Source of the DNA: an uncultured Bacteroidales bacterium
GTDB taxonomy: Bacteria > Bacteroidota > Bacteroidia > Bacteroidales > UBA932
NCBI GenBank assembly: GCA_934675095.1
Contig: CAKUPC010000048.1
Location: 1 to 13,581, forward strand
Reading direction: 5' to 3'
Length of the DNA stretch: 13,581 bases
Positions 1-8,380 of this stretch are shown here, piece by piece. The notes beneath the pieces are model-generated. The model was not told the DNA's origin. It searched no databases and was given only the letters and a program-made list of their open reading frames with translations. A program made the translations under genes and the position numbers. The stretch's first letter is position 1, and each line of letters begins with the position of its first letter.

Positions 1-2
1 GT

Positions 3-428
3 CCGGGACCTTTCCCGCATCATGCATGGTGGCAGATAGGCTGGATGATGGACTACCTGATTGCAGAGGCATACTTCCGCTCCGGCGGCGAGATTGACTT
101 TCCCGGCGGCTTCTTCACTCCTAAGGTGGGCCCGCATCGCCCCTATGGATTCGCCCCGGGACGGCTCTACGGCAAGAAGGTGCGGCTCACGATGGAGGAC
201 GGCATCAGCCTCGGCAACCAGTATGTCGAATACATCACGGCACGCAGCCTCGACGGGCGCAGGCTCTTCGTCGTGCTGATGAACAACTCCACAAAGGTTC
301 AGGAATATTCCCTCGAATGCGGCGGTCTCTCCTCGGCGGCGCCAAAGTCCGGCTCCGCGAAGGATGTCATTAGTCGCAAGGGAACGCTTGAACCTTGGGG
401 GATGAAAGTGGAATCGATAAAAATATAA
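3..428 (+). CDS. C-terminal part of an unidentified, probably glycan-active protein (5' end outside window)
   Basis: The reading frame is open from the first full codon at position 3 to the TAA at 426-428, so this is the last ~141 residues of a longer protein, not a small gene starting at the ATG at 45. The visible start is rich in aromatics (PHHAWWQIGWMMDYLIAEAY), followed by a Gly/Pro-rich stretch with FPGGFF and PYGFAPGRLYG. The last ~70 residues (for example LFVVLMNNST) look like a beta-sandwich of the kind that closes many glycoside hydrolases. I do not recognise the family. The stop lies only 4 bases before the next ATG, so the gene is almost certainly co-transcribed with the beta-helix gene downstream. 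A role in the same glycan pathway is inferred from context alone. Confidence 0.75.
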   Translation, partial: PGPFPHHAWWQIGWMMDYLIAEAYFRSGGEIDFPGGFFTPKVGPHRPYGFAPGRLYGKKVRLTMEDGISLGNQYVEYITARSLDGRRLFVVLMNNSTKVQEYSLECGGLSSAAPKSGSAKDVISRKGTLEPWGMKVESIKI

Positions 429-432
429 CGAC

Positions 433-2121
433 ATGACAAAATATCATACAAAACGGATTTTCAGCGCATTGTCAGCTCTCACCTTATGTCTTTCTGCGGC
501 AGCGCAGGAGACAGTGGTCCGCGTGGCCGACTTCGGAGCTGTCCCGAACGACGGGAAGAACGACCTCAAGCAGATTCGCAAGGCGTTCAGGAAAGCCGAG
601 AAAATCGGGGCGACGAAAATCGTCTTCGAAGCCGGGACTTATGACATTTTCCACTCCGACATAGAGGAGAACGACGCGCTCGTCCTCAGCCATATTCCGA
701 ATGTCACCATGGAGGGCGCAGTCGATGCGGTCGGAGAGCCTGCGACCATGCTCCTGCGGCACTACGAGATGGCTCCGGACATCAAGGCCAAGAACCTGCT
801 GCGCATCGACGAGTGCGAGAACTTCACGCTCAAAAACATGAAATTCGACAACAGCCCGCGCTACATGACCAGCGGCGAGGTGGTCTTTAACGACGGCAAG
901 CACGTGGTCGTGAGAATCTTCGACGGGTGCTCGCTCGTTGACGGCACGAGGCTCTACTGCGCCAACCTCTGGGACCTCGGCACGCGCAACCTCAAGCACA
1001 CCGGCTCGGTGACCTTCGGAGGCTCGGTCAGCAAGAAGGCCGCCGAATACACCACGCGCGTCACCAACTGGGAGGAGCGCAAGGTGCTCATCAGCTCCGC
1101 CGACGCGGCCTCGAAGATTGAGGTCGGCGACGGCATCAGCTGGCACTTCGGCTGGAACGGCACGCAGGTCGATTTCTGGAAATGCGACAACATGAGGATG
1201 GAGAACGTCCACAGCTACTCCGCCATAGGCTTCCATTTCCAGTCCTCCCTCTGCCGCAACCTCTCCGGCTACCGCGTCCGCATCGGCCGGGAGGGCGACG
1301 ACCTTAACTGCGGAAGCCGCGACGCATGGAAGATGTGGCTCTGCATGGGAACGGCCACCATGGACAGGATATATATGGACGGAGTCCGCTGGGACGGGCA
1401 GAACGTACACGGCAAGTTCCTCTATTTCATTGATACTGAAGGGCCGAACACCGCCACTTTCAGCTACAACGGGATGTCAGTGGAGAGGGTCGAGCCGGGA
1501 GACAAGATAGGAATGTGGAAGGACCGCGAGAACGAGACGCTGATGACGGTGAAAAGCTATGAGGTCCTGCCTATAGAATGGGGCAAGCCACGGCTCGTGC
1601 GCGTCGGCTTCGAGGAACCGCTGCCTGACTTTCTCTGCGCTTCAACGCCATGCAACCCCTATTCCCACACCTGCCATTATACGCTCGAAAACTCCGAGTT
1701 CCGCAACATAGCCGGCTGCGCGAGCATCCTGCGCAACGACGACAGCACGATTCGCGGCTGCAAATTCGCCCACATCATGTACCCGGCGGTATTCCTCGGC
1801 GGCGACCTCGACAATGAGTCCGTCACCGGAAAGAACCTTCTGGTGGAAGGCTGCGAGTTCGAGGACTGCGCGTGGGAGTCGCGCAATGGCGTGAAGGGAG
1901 CGTTTGCCGCCGCCGTGCATCCGTTCAAGGACTTTCCGATACCCTACATCTTCGACCTCAGGCTCGTCGGCAACACCTTCCGCGACTGCCCGACAGCGAT
2001 AAGCGTCAAGGGAGTGAAGGGCATCGTACTGAAGGACAATAAGTTCGAGAATGTCGAAGTTCCGTTCCGCTACAGCGACTGCGACGGGATTGTCTCCGAC
2101 ACACAGGAATCGTCCAAATAA
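433..2121 (+). CDS. Secreted right-handed beta-helix protein, distantly GH110-like (paralogue 1)
   Basis: A 562-residue exported protein. Residues 1-25 form a type I signal peptide: basic start, hydrophobic core, and an AAA-Q cleavage region. The mature protein opens with VRVADFGAVPNDGKND and, about 25 residues on, IVFEAGTYDIF, the usual N-terminal cap of pectate-lyase-like beta helices. The rest has the short N-x-F/I strand rhythm of a parallel beta helix. Conserved with the next gene are FDNSP, EVGDGISWHFG (from residue 230), SAIGFHFQ, SRDAWK, WDGQNVHG (D321 to G327), NSEFRNIAGCA (from 420) and GGDLDNE (456-462). The order, with an NVHG box and a late strand patch with a buried Cys, recalls GH110 exo-alpha-galactosidases, but GH110 as I remember it has DD before the NVHG box where this has DG. 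Glycoside hydrolase or lyase activity is therefore inferred. It follows the upstream gene after 4 bases and precedes its paralogue by 41. Confidence 0.85.
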   Translation: MTKYHTKRIFSALSALTLCLSAAAQETVVRVADFGAVPNDGKNDLKQIRKAFRKAEKIGATKIVFEAGTYDIFHSDIEENDALVLSHIPNVTMEGAVDAVGEPATMLLRHYEMAPDIKAKNLLRIDECENFTLKNMKFDNSPRYMTSGEVVFNDGKHVVVRIFDGCSLVDGTRLYCANLWDLGTRNLKHTGSVTFGGSVSKKAAEYTTRVTNWEERKVLISSADAASKIEVGDGISWHFGWNGTQVDFWKCDNMRMENVHSYSAIGFHFQSSLCRNLSGYRVRIGREGDDLNCGSRDAWKMWLCMGTATMDRIYMDGVRWDGQNVHGKFLYFIDTEGPNTATFSYNGMSVERVEPGDKIGMWKDRENETLMTVKSYEVLPIEWGKPRLVRVGFEEPLPDFLCASTPCNPYSHTCHYTLENSEFRNIAGCASILRNDDSTIRGCKFAHIMYPAVFLGGDLDNESVTGKNLLVEGCEFEDCAWESRNGVKGAFAAAVHPFKDFPIPYIFDLRLVGNTFRDCPTAISVKGVKGIVLKDNKFENVEVPFRYSDCDGIVSDTQESSK

Positions 2122-2162
2122 GAAGCCGATTAAAACAGCTGCTTCTAAACCAGTCAAAAAAA

Positions 2163-3872
2163 ATGAATCAGCCCTCAATCATCCGCAGAGCCATGCTTTT
2201 CGCCGCAAGTAATTGTGCGGCTCTTTTCCTCTGCATCCCCGCGCTCATCCTCTCGTGCTCAGTCCACGCGCCCGACAACGGCGGGACTTTTGACGGGGTG
2301 ATAAGGGTTCGGGAATATGGAGCCGTGCCCGACGACGGCCTGTGCGACATCGACGCCATAGCCGAGGCTGTCCGTGCGGCCGCCGCGAAAAAGGCCTCCG
2401 CCATCGAGTTCGAGGAAGGAGTCTATGACCTCTTCGTCGGCGACGCGGCGCTCCGCAACGCCATAGAGATTCAGGGCATCGACAATCTCACGCTGCGCGG
2501 AGCGGTGAACCGGAAAGGGGAGCCTGCGACAGTTTTCCTGCGCCACTACGAGATGGCAAAGGACATAAACGGCCGGCAGATTCTGCTCGTGAGGGACTGC
2601 GACGGATTCACGCTTGAAAATGTCCGCTTCGACAACAGCCCGCAGTACATGGCCTCGGGCAAGGTCTATCACAATGACGGCACCGTCGTGGGAATCCGCC
2701 TGCTCGACGGCGTGACCGCTCCCGACGAGAGCCTGATGTACTGCACGAATGTCTGGAATCCGGTCACTGAGGAACTCCGGCACGTCGAGAGCGTGACCTA
2801 CATGGACGACGTGAACCGCAGCCCGGCTGACTATCTGGCAAAGAGCACGGGGGACGGAACCGCGATGGTGCGTTCGGCGGCGATTGCTTCCCGCGTGGAG
2901 GTCGGCGACGGCATAAGCTGGCACTTCGGCAGCAACGGCCTTCAGGTGGACTTCCGCTTCTGCGACAACCTGACTGTCAATAATGTGGAGAGCAATTCCG
3001 CGATAGGCTTCCATATGCAGGCTTCGTATTGCCGTAACATTCGCTCGAGCGGCGTGAAAATCCGCCGCAGGGGAGCGAACTACTCCGTGGGCAGCCGCGA
3101 CGGCTGGAAGCTCTACCTGTGCAGCGGCAAGGCCGAGATTGACAATCTCTACTGCGAGGGAGTGCGCTGGGACGGGCAGAACGTTCACGGCAAGCTCCTC
3201 TTTCCCAAGGAGAGGCTGAACAACTTTCAGATGAGCTTCAGCTACCACGGTGCGGAAATAGAGAGAATCCTCCCCGGCGACCGCATCGGACTCTGGCAGG
3301 ACCGCAGCACGGAAATCCTGCTGACAGTCGCGAGGTATGAATACACCCCGAACAATCCCGACCGCGTCTGCACCGTGACCTTCGACGAGCGCATCCCCGA
3401 CTTCGTGAATTCCGCGACCGTCTGCAACGTCTACTCTCATGTCACCGACTACACGCTCCGCAACTCCGAATTCCGCAACATAGCCGGCTGTGCGGCAATA
3501 ATACGCAACGACAATTCGACAATATCCGGAAACACATTCCACAACATAATGTACCCGGCGATATGCATCGGCGGCGATCTTGACAACGAGGGCGTAACTT
3601 CAAAAAACGCCGTAATCGAGGGCAATGTGCTGACCGACTGCGGCTGGGTAGCTAGAGGGCCGAGAAAGGGCGCGGTCTCCGTGGGACTCTCGAATGTCAC
3701 GGATATATCCCCATACATCAGAAACATCACCATACAAAACAACAGCATAAGCGGTTCGCCTATCGGGATTCATGCCTATGGGGTCGATGGCCTCACGATT
3801 TCGGGAAATTCAATCTCCTCCTGCGAGACCGACATCCTGACGGACGATGTATTGAATTATAAAATACAATAA
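2163..3872 (+). CDS. Lipoprotein right-handed beta-helix protein, distantly GH110-like (paralogue 2)
   Basis: A 569-residue paralogue of the preceding gene, alignable along nearly its whole length with roughly half of positions identical by eye. The export signal differs: residues 1-32 end in ILSC, a lipobox with Cys32 as the likely lipid anchor, so this copy is membrane-tethered while its neighbour has an ordinary signal peptide. No acidic run follows Cys32, so surface display is not indicated. The N-terminal cap (IRVREYGAVPDDG, then FEEGVYDLF) marks the pectate-lyase-like fold. EVGDGISWHFG, SAIGFHMQ, WDGQNVHG (D337 to G343), NSEFRNIAGCA and GGDLDNE are all kept, so the likely binding site is shared. 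Sequence differs most around residues 200-240 and at the C-terminus, where substrate choice might change. Tandem duplication followed by specialisation is the simplest history. Catalytic activity and substrate are inferred, not shown. Confidence 0.85.
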   Translation: MNQPSIIRRAMLFAASNCAALFLCIPALILSCSVHAPDNGGTFDGVIRVREYGAVPDDGLCDIDAIAEAVRAAAAKKASAIEFEEGVYDLFVGDAALRNAIEIQGIDNLTLRGAVNRKGEPATVFLRHYEMAKDINGRQILLVRDCDGFTLENVRFDNSPQYMASGKVYHNDGTVVGIRLLDGVTAPDESLMYCTNVWNPVTEELRHVESVTYMDDVNRSPADYLAKSTGDGTAMVRSAAIASRVEVGDGISWHFGSNGLQVDFRFCDNLTVNNVESNSAIGFHMQASYCRNIRSSGVKIRRRGANYSVGSRDGWKLYLCSGKAEIDNLYCEGVRWDGQNVHGKLLFPKERLNNFQMSFSYHGAEIERILPGDRIGLWQDRSTEILLTVARYEYTPNNPDRVCTVTFDERIPDFVNSATVCNVYSHVTDYTLRNSEFRNIAGCAAIIRNDNSTISGNTFHNIMYPAICIGGDLDNEGVTSKNAVIEGNVLTDCGWVARGPRKGAVSVGLSNVTDISPYIRNITIQNNSISGSPIGIHAYGVDGLTISGNSISSCETDILTDDVLNYKIQ

Positions 3873-3893
3873 AAACAATTCCCGACATATCCA

Positions 3894-3901
3894 TATTTTT
3901 G
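3894..3901 (+). promoter_or_regulatory. Candidate Bacteroidetes -7 promoter element before the surface lipoprotein gene
   Basis: TATTTTTG matches the Bacteroidetes -7 consensus TAnnTTTG exactly, and lies 25 bases before the ATG at 3927 in the AT-rich 54-base gap. I see no clear TTTG at the expected -33 distance, and AT-rich DNA yields such matches by chance. If real, the lipoprotein gene and those after it could be transcribed apart from the beta-helix pair. Confidence 0.4.
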
Positions 3902-3926
3902 AAATAAATCTAATAATCAATTTGTT

Positions 3927-6311
3927 ATGAGAAGAAATATTTTTTACGCCATTGCGGCGACACTGCTTTTCTGCGCTTGCGCAAAGGAAAACGAGCCGCA
4001 GCAGAAGCCGGAAGAAAAACCGGACGCAGCCAAGTTTACCGCATTTTCGGAAGCATTGACCAAAACCGTAGTTTCAGATGACTACCTGTCCGTCTGCTGG
4101 TCAAAGGGAGACGCGCTCAGCCTCATTTCAGAGGGCACAAACCGGCGTTTCACGACCGACAAGGACGGGGTCTCCTCTCCGCTCTCACCGGACTCTTCGT
4201 CGTCTCAAAATGAGATAAAGAAAGACACGAAGTCAATATGGGGAATATATCCATATTCAGAGGATTATGTTCTTTCATCCGACGGCTCCTCCATTACGCT
4301 GTCGCTGCCTCATGAGCAGAAAATTGACAAATCCGGACTCTCCGCTGGAGCGAACGTTTCGGTGGCATATCTCCCCGTCGCGGAAGATAAGAATGAGCTT
4401 GATTTCTGCAACATAGCCTCATACATCCTTCTTGACATTCCCGACCGCGAAAGAATCGTCGAGTGCACAATCCACGCCGAGCCGTCGGCAAATCTCGTCG
4501 GCAAGGTTCGGATTCGTATGGACAAGGACGGTGTGCCGACAGTAGAGGAAATCGTCGAAGGACAGGAGAGCGTGACGCTGGTTTCGGAATATCCGTTCGA
4601 CGGGAAATGCCTCATCCCTGTGCTTCCGCAGTCCGCCGCGGCGACATATAGCGTTGATGTAAAGCACATTGACGGCGCCGTCGAGACCGGATACTTCCTT
4701 TCCGACGGCGAGGTTATTCTCCGCCGCAATCAGAAAGTTGCTCTTGTGAAGCCGACTCCCGAGCCTGTCACGAACCCGGAACTGAGCGTGCTCAACGCCT
4801 TCTGGTCGGACGCGACGCTGAGCTTGATACTCCCTTCCGGCGCGGAAAGCGTAAAGGTCATTCTGAACGGCTCCGAAATAGGAGAGGCCTCCGGCAACAG
4901 CTATCACCTTACTGGACTTGACAGCGGAAGCGAGTACAGCGCGAAACTTTCCGCACTCGTGAAGGGCAACACCTTGGAATCCAACGAGGTGACATTCACC
5001 ACGGGCAAGATTGAGCAGCTTACAAAGAATGTCAGCCCGACATCAGTTTCAGTCGGAGTCGAGAACCGCGCAGGCGCACTCAGCGGCAACAATAAGCCAT
5101 GTCTCTATGTTCAGCTGTTTGAAAGCGAGGATGTTACCGGGACTCCGAAATACGAGGCCTTTGTCCGCGACAATGAGGTTCTGAGCGAAGGACATCCGTT
5201 TTATAAGTCGCTCGTGGCAGGTTCCGGCACGACATACGCGCCGTTCAACCTCGCGTTCGGAGGTCTTGAAGCCGGAAAGGACTACTGGTTCAGAGTCAAG
5301 TCCGTGGCATCCGACACCTACCTGACCTACCGCACCGCCTCCATCTCCGGTGAATCAAGAACGATGGAATCCCAGAACGGCGATTCCGACTACTCACAGC
5401 CGTTCCGCCTCACAACTGCGCAGAAACATGTGGCGGCAGAAAATGAGGTGCTTTTCGAGGGCTTCGACGACTGCTTCTTCTCAGCCGACTTCATCAACTG
5501 CGCCGTCGGTCTCATGCCGGCCTTCAGGACGCAGACCCAACTGTCCGGAACAAACTACAACTTGAACAAAAACATCTGGACTTCATGGGAGAACGAGCAT
5601 AAGGCATGGAGTTTCCATGGTCTCAGAACCGGATTCCCGAACACCCACATGGCCGCGTTCGGCTTCCTGAACGCTCAGAAAGGCGATACGGACATCACTT
5701 TTGAGGACGGCAATGCGGCCGCCGTAAAATACTGGGTGACAGAGAGCAAGTCTTCCACAACGCTTCTCGCGCCGGCTGCTCTGAAAGGGGCACGCATAGG
5801 CTCATTCCGCGCCCAGAGCACGACAGGATTCGAGAACATGGTCGGAGACAACCGTTTCATAACCATGGATTCCTATATGGGAGAAGGATACGCGGTTCTC
5901 GGAATGTATTATGACTCCTCTGAAAAGCAGGCGTCGTCAAGAAAGCCGGCAGCCTTTGTCGTGAAGGCAGTAAGCAATCTCGCCGCAGCGGAAAAGAAGC
6001 CATGCACTGTCACTTTCAAGGCGCTTGCCGTCCAGGGACGCTCCGGCAAGATTACCGCCATTCATTTCAACAAGGACGGAAACCACCGGAAGGCGACTTC
6101 CGACCTTTGGCAGACCGTGACCGAAATCAAAATTGCCAATTCCAACGGCAATATCGATGAAAATGCCGCCGAGTGGAACGGATTGTCCGACACACACAAA
6201 TGGTATGAATACAGTTTCGACATCGACCTGCTCTCCGGAGACCTCGTAGGATTCGTGACTGACAGCGAAAGCTGCATCTGCATCGACGACATAAAGATAG
6301 TTCTCAAATAA
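3927..6311 (+). CDS. Mosaic surface lipoprotein: fimbrillin-like N-terminus, FN3-like repeats, jelly-roll-like C-terminus
   Basis: A 794-residue lipoprotein, probably a surface glycan-binding protein. The signal ends at Cys18 (FCAC) and is followed by AKENE, which resembles the acidic lipoprotein export signal that sends Bacteroidetes lipoproteins to the outer face. Residues ~37-270 have the layout of fimbrillin-family domains: a TKT box, WSKGDALSL, a GIYPYS strand and a SLPHEQ strand. Residues ~282-360 form an FN3-like domain ending in VTFTTG, and ~361-500 a second, longer FN3-like unit ending in PFRLTTA. Residues ~505-794 start LFEGFDDCFF and end CIDDIKIVLK, a pattern typical of jelly-roll modules that bind carbohydrate or pack on catalytic domains. 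No catalytic motif is evident. Its place between beta-helix enzymes and GH127 suggests it captures their substrate. It could instead be structural or adhesive. Confidence 0.75.
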   Translation: MRRNIFYAIAATLLFCACAKENEPQQKPEEKPDAAKFTAFSEALTKTVVSDDYLSVCWSKGDALSLISEGTNRRFTTDKDGVSSPLSPDSSSSQNEIKKDTKSIWGIYPYSEDYVLSSDGSSITLSLPHEQKIDKSGLSAGANVSVAYLPVAEDKNELDFCNIASYILLDIPDRERIVECTIHAEPSANLVGKVRIRMDKDGVPTVEEIVEGQESVTLVSEYPFDGKCLIPVLPQSAAATYSVDVKHIDGAVETGYFLSDGEVILRRNQKVALVKPTPEPVTNPELSVLNAFWSDATLSLILPSGAESVKVILNGSEIGEASGNSYHLTGLDSGSEYSAKLSALVKGNTLESNEVTFTTGKIEQLTKNVSPTSVSVGVENRAGALSGNNKPCLYVQLFESEDVTGTPKYEAFVRDNEVLSEGHPFYKSLVAGSGTTYAPFNLAFGGLEAGKDYWFRVKSVASDTYLTYRTASISGESRTMESQNGDSDYSQPFRLTTAQKHVAAENEVLFEGFDDCFFSADFINCAVGLMPAFRTQTQLSGTNYNLNKNIWTSWENEHKAWSFHGLRTGFPNTHMAAFGFLNAQKGDTDITFEDGNAAAVKYWVTESKSSTTLLAPAALKGARIGSFRAQSTTGFENMVGDNRFITMDSYMGEGYAVLGMYYDSSEKQASSRKPAAFVVKAVSNLAAAEKKPCTVTFKALAVQGRSGKITAIHFNKDGNHRKATSDLWQTVTEIKIANSNGNIDENAAEWNGLSDTHKWYEYSFDIDLLSGDLVGFVTDSESCICIDDIKIVLK

Positions 6312-6340
6312 TTTCGTCCTAACAAAGGATATTTTATACA

Positions 6341-8314
6341 ATGAAAAATAAATCAATGTTTTATATATCAGCATCTCTCGCGATTCTTTGCTGCTCATGC
6401 ACAACAGGGCAGCTCGAAAGCACCGTCGCCCCATACGCTGCTTTCGACGACAACCTTCTGCCAGCGGTTCACGCCGAGGGCTGGATTGCCGAATTTCTCG
6501 AAAGGCAGAGAACCGGTCTCAGCGGTCATCCCGAGGCTCTCTCATACCCCTACGACACGGCGCTCTGGGACGGAGAAATCCAGCGCCAATCCACCCACGG
6601 CGAAGGCTGGTGGCGCTATGAGCAGACGGCATACTACACCGACGGCATACTCAAGCTCGGCTACCTGCTCGGCGACTCCACCATGATTGCCCGCGGCGAG
6701 AACGGCGTGAACTACACCATAGACCACGCCACTCCGGAGGGAAAAATCGGTTCGAAGGATGTCTGGGACGGGCCGCGCTGGAGGATGTGGCCTCAGGCGG
6801 TCTTCTTCCGCTCGATGAAGTCGATGTACGAGATGACCGGCGATGCACGAATTCCGGAAACGCTTGAGAAATACTACCTCTCCTGCACGGAGGAGGAGGT
6901 CGGAACCGGCAGGAACGCCTGCAACATCGAGGGAATCCTCTGGACTTACGGCAAGACCGGCAATCCGGCCCTGCTCCGACTCGCGGAAGACGCCTTCGAG
7001 AACGGGGACTTTGAATTGAAGCCGTCCGCGCTTGAAAAGGGCGAGCCTATAGTCATTCACGGGGTGACTTTCTGCGAGATGCACAAGCTGCCCGCGATTC
7101 TCTATGCCTACACAGGCAAGCAGCGCTATCTCGACCTCGCCCGCATGGCCGAGAACAATCTGATTGACAATAATATGCTCCCGGACGGAGTTCCGACAAG
7201 CGCCGAATGGGTTAAGGGGCATGATGTCATGGCGGCGCACGAGACCTGCGACATAGCCGACTTCACATGGGGGCAGGGCTACCATCTCATGGCTGACGGG
7301 CAGGCACGCCACGCGGACAACATCGAGCGGGCCGTGTTCAACGCCGCTCCCGGAGCCGTCACAAAGGACTTCAAGGCCCTTCAGTACTTTTCCTGCGTGA
7401 ACCAGTTCAACGTGACGGGGGACTCCGACCACAACGAGTACCGCAGGGGACTGACATGGATGGCCTACCGCCCGACTCACGAGACCGAATGCTGTGCCGG
7501 CAACGTGCACCGCATAATGCCGAACTATGTGCAGCGGATGTGGATGACCGACCGTCAGGGAGGCCTCGTCGCCGCTCTATACGGGCCGTCGAGCGTCGAT
7601 TTTGCCGGCATGACGGTGCGGCAGTCGTCGCAGTACCCGTTCGAGGACTGCCTCCACTTCGAGTTCAGCGGCCCATCCGCACGATTCCCGTTCACTTTCC
7701 GCATCCCGTCATGGAGCCGCGCCTGCAAGGTCTCGCTGAACGGCAGGGCAGTGGTGGCGGATGCCGCGACAGGGGAGTTCACCACGCTTGAGCGCCGCTG
7801 GAAAGACGGCGATGTACTTGAGATTCAGCTCAGTCCCGAGATTGAAGTCCGCAAGTCGGCGGACAGCGCCGGAGTCTATATGACGCGCGGTGCGCTGCTC
7901 TACACTCTGCCCATCCCCGAGACCTGGACCGAAGACACGCGGGTACATCCCGGCCTGAACGGCAAGCACTCGGCCAACCCGGACTTCAAGTGCTGGGACA
8001 TAACTCCTTCAGGTGATTTCAATTACGCCCTCTGCGCCACCGATGCGGAGTTTGTCACGCTTGAGGGCAGCGCAGATGCCGGCTTCCGCTGCGGCGAGGC
8101 TGGTATCCGCCAGCTCGACAACAGCTATCCGTTCGACAACCCGCCGTTCGGAATCCGCGTTCCCGTCAAAAAGATAAAATGGGCTCTAGAAGAAGGAAAA
8201 TATACTCCTCACATCCCCGCGTCTCCCGAAATCATCGACGACACCGTCCGCATAATCACTCTCGTTCCGTACGGATGCACCGAGCTGCGTTTAACAGTTT
8301 TCCCGAGATTATGA
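6341..8314 (+). CDS. GH127-type (DUF1680) glycoside hydrolase lipoprotein, putative beta-L-arabinofuranosidase
   Basis: A 657-residue protein. Residues 1-20 are a lipoprotein signal (CCSC, probable lipid Cys20) with no acidic run after it, which favours the periplasmic side. The (alpha/alpha)6-barrel signatures of the family are clear: WWRYEQTAYYTDGILKLGYL near residue 90, HETC (E301, C303) and ETECCAGNVHRIMPNY (C384, C385). In the characterised Bifidobacterium enzyme HypBA1, the matching Glu338, Cys340, Cys417 and Cys418 hold zinc and the first Cys of the CC pair is the nucleophile; the ~80-residue spacing is similar here. The acid/base Glu is less certain: E289 is a candidate, but sits closer to the HETC box than its HypBA1 counterpart. 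The C-terminal ~200 residues look like beta-sandwich domains. The family acts mainly on beta-L-arabinofuranosides, with some members on related pectin sugars, so exact substrate is open. The GH3 gene follows after 66 bases. Confidence 0.88.
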   Translation: MKNKSMFYISASLAILCCSCTTGQLESTVAPYAAFDDNLLPAVHAEGWIAEFLERQRTGLSGHPEALSYPYDTALWDGEIQRQSTHGEGWWRYEQTAYYTDGILKLGYLLGDSTMIARGENGVNYTIDHATPEGKIGSKDVWDGPRWRMWPQAVFFRSMKSMYEMTGDARIPETLEKYYLSCTEEEVGTGRNACNIEGILWTYGKTGNPALLRLAEDAFENGDFELKPSALEKGEPIVIHGVTFCEMHKLPAILYAYTGKQRYLDLARMAENNLIDNNMLPDGVPTSAEWVKGHDVMAAHETCDIADFTWGQGYHLMADGQARHADNIERAVFNAAPGAVTKDFKALQYFSCVNQFNVTGDSDHNEYRRGLTWMAYRPTHETECCAGNVHRIMPNYVQRMWMTDRQGGLVAALYGPSSVDFAGMTVRQSSQYPFEDCLHFEFSGPSARFPFTFRIPSWSRACKVSLNGRAVVADAATGEFTTLERRWKDGDVLEIQLSPEIEVRKSADSAGVYMTRGALLYTLPIPETWTEDTRVHPGLNGKHSANPDFKCWDITPSGDFNYALCATDAEFVTLEGSADAGFRCGEAGIRQLDNSYPFDNPPFGIRVPVKKIKWALEEGKYTPHIPASPEIIDDTVRIITLVPYGCTELRLTVFPRL

Positions 8315-8380
8315 TTTGTTCGTCTTTTGGTTCCATACTCAAAAATACTTCGCAAATCTTTACTTATTAAATGACTCAAT

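Noticed and set aside
45..428. Small complete gene starting at the ATG at 45
   Set aside because: The same frame is open to the window edge with protein-like sequence before the ATG, so it is the end of a longer gene.
484..1410. Minus-strand open frame of 308 codons opposite the first beta-helix gene
   Set aside because: Antisense shadow of a well-supported gene, with low-complexity Val/Ala/Asp composition and no domain.
2121..2146. Small inverted repeat AGAAGC / GCTTCT between the two beta-helix genes as a terminator
   Set aside because: Only six pairs with a 14-base loop and no T run after it; probably chance.
2259..3542. Long minus-strand open frame (427 codons) opposite the second beta-helix gene
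   Set aside because: It runs opposite a gene with clear signal, fold motifs and a paralogue. Its translation is rich in Val, Ala and His without domain features, as expected from the antisense of GC-rich codons.
8346..8354. TACTTCGCA before the GH3 gene as a -7 promoter element
   Set aside because: One base short of TAnnTTTG spacing with further mismatches, and no -33 partner at the right distance.
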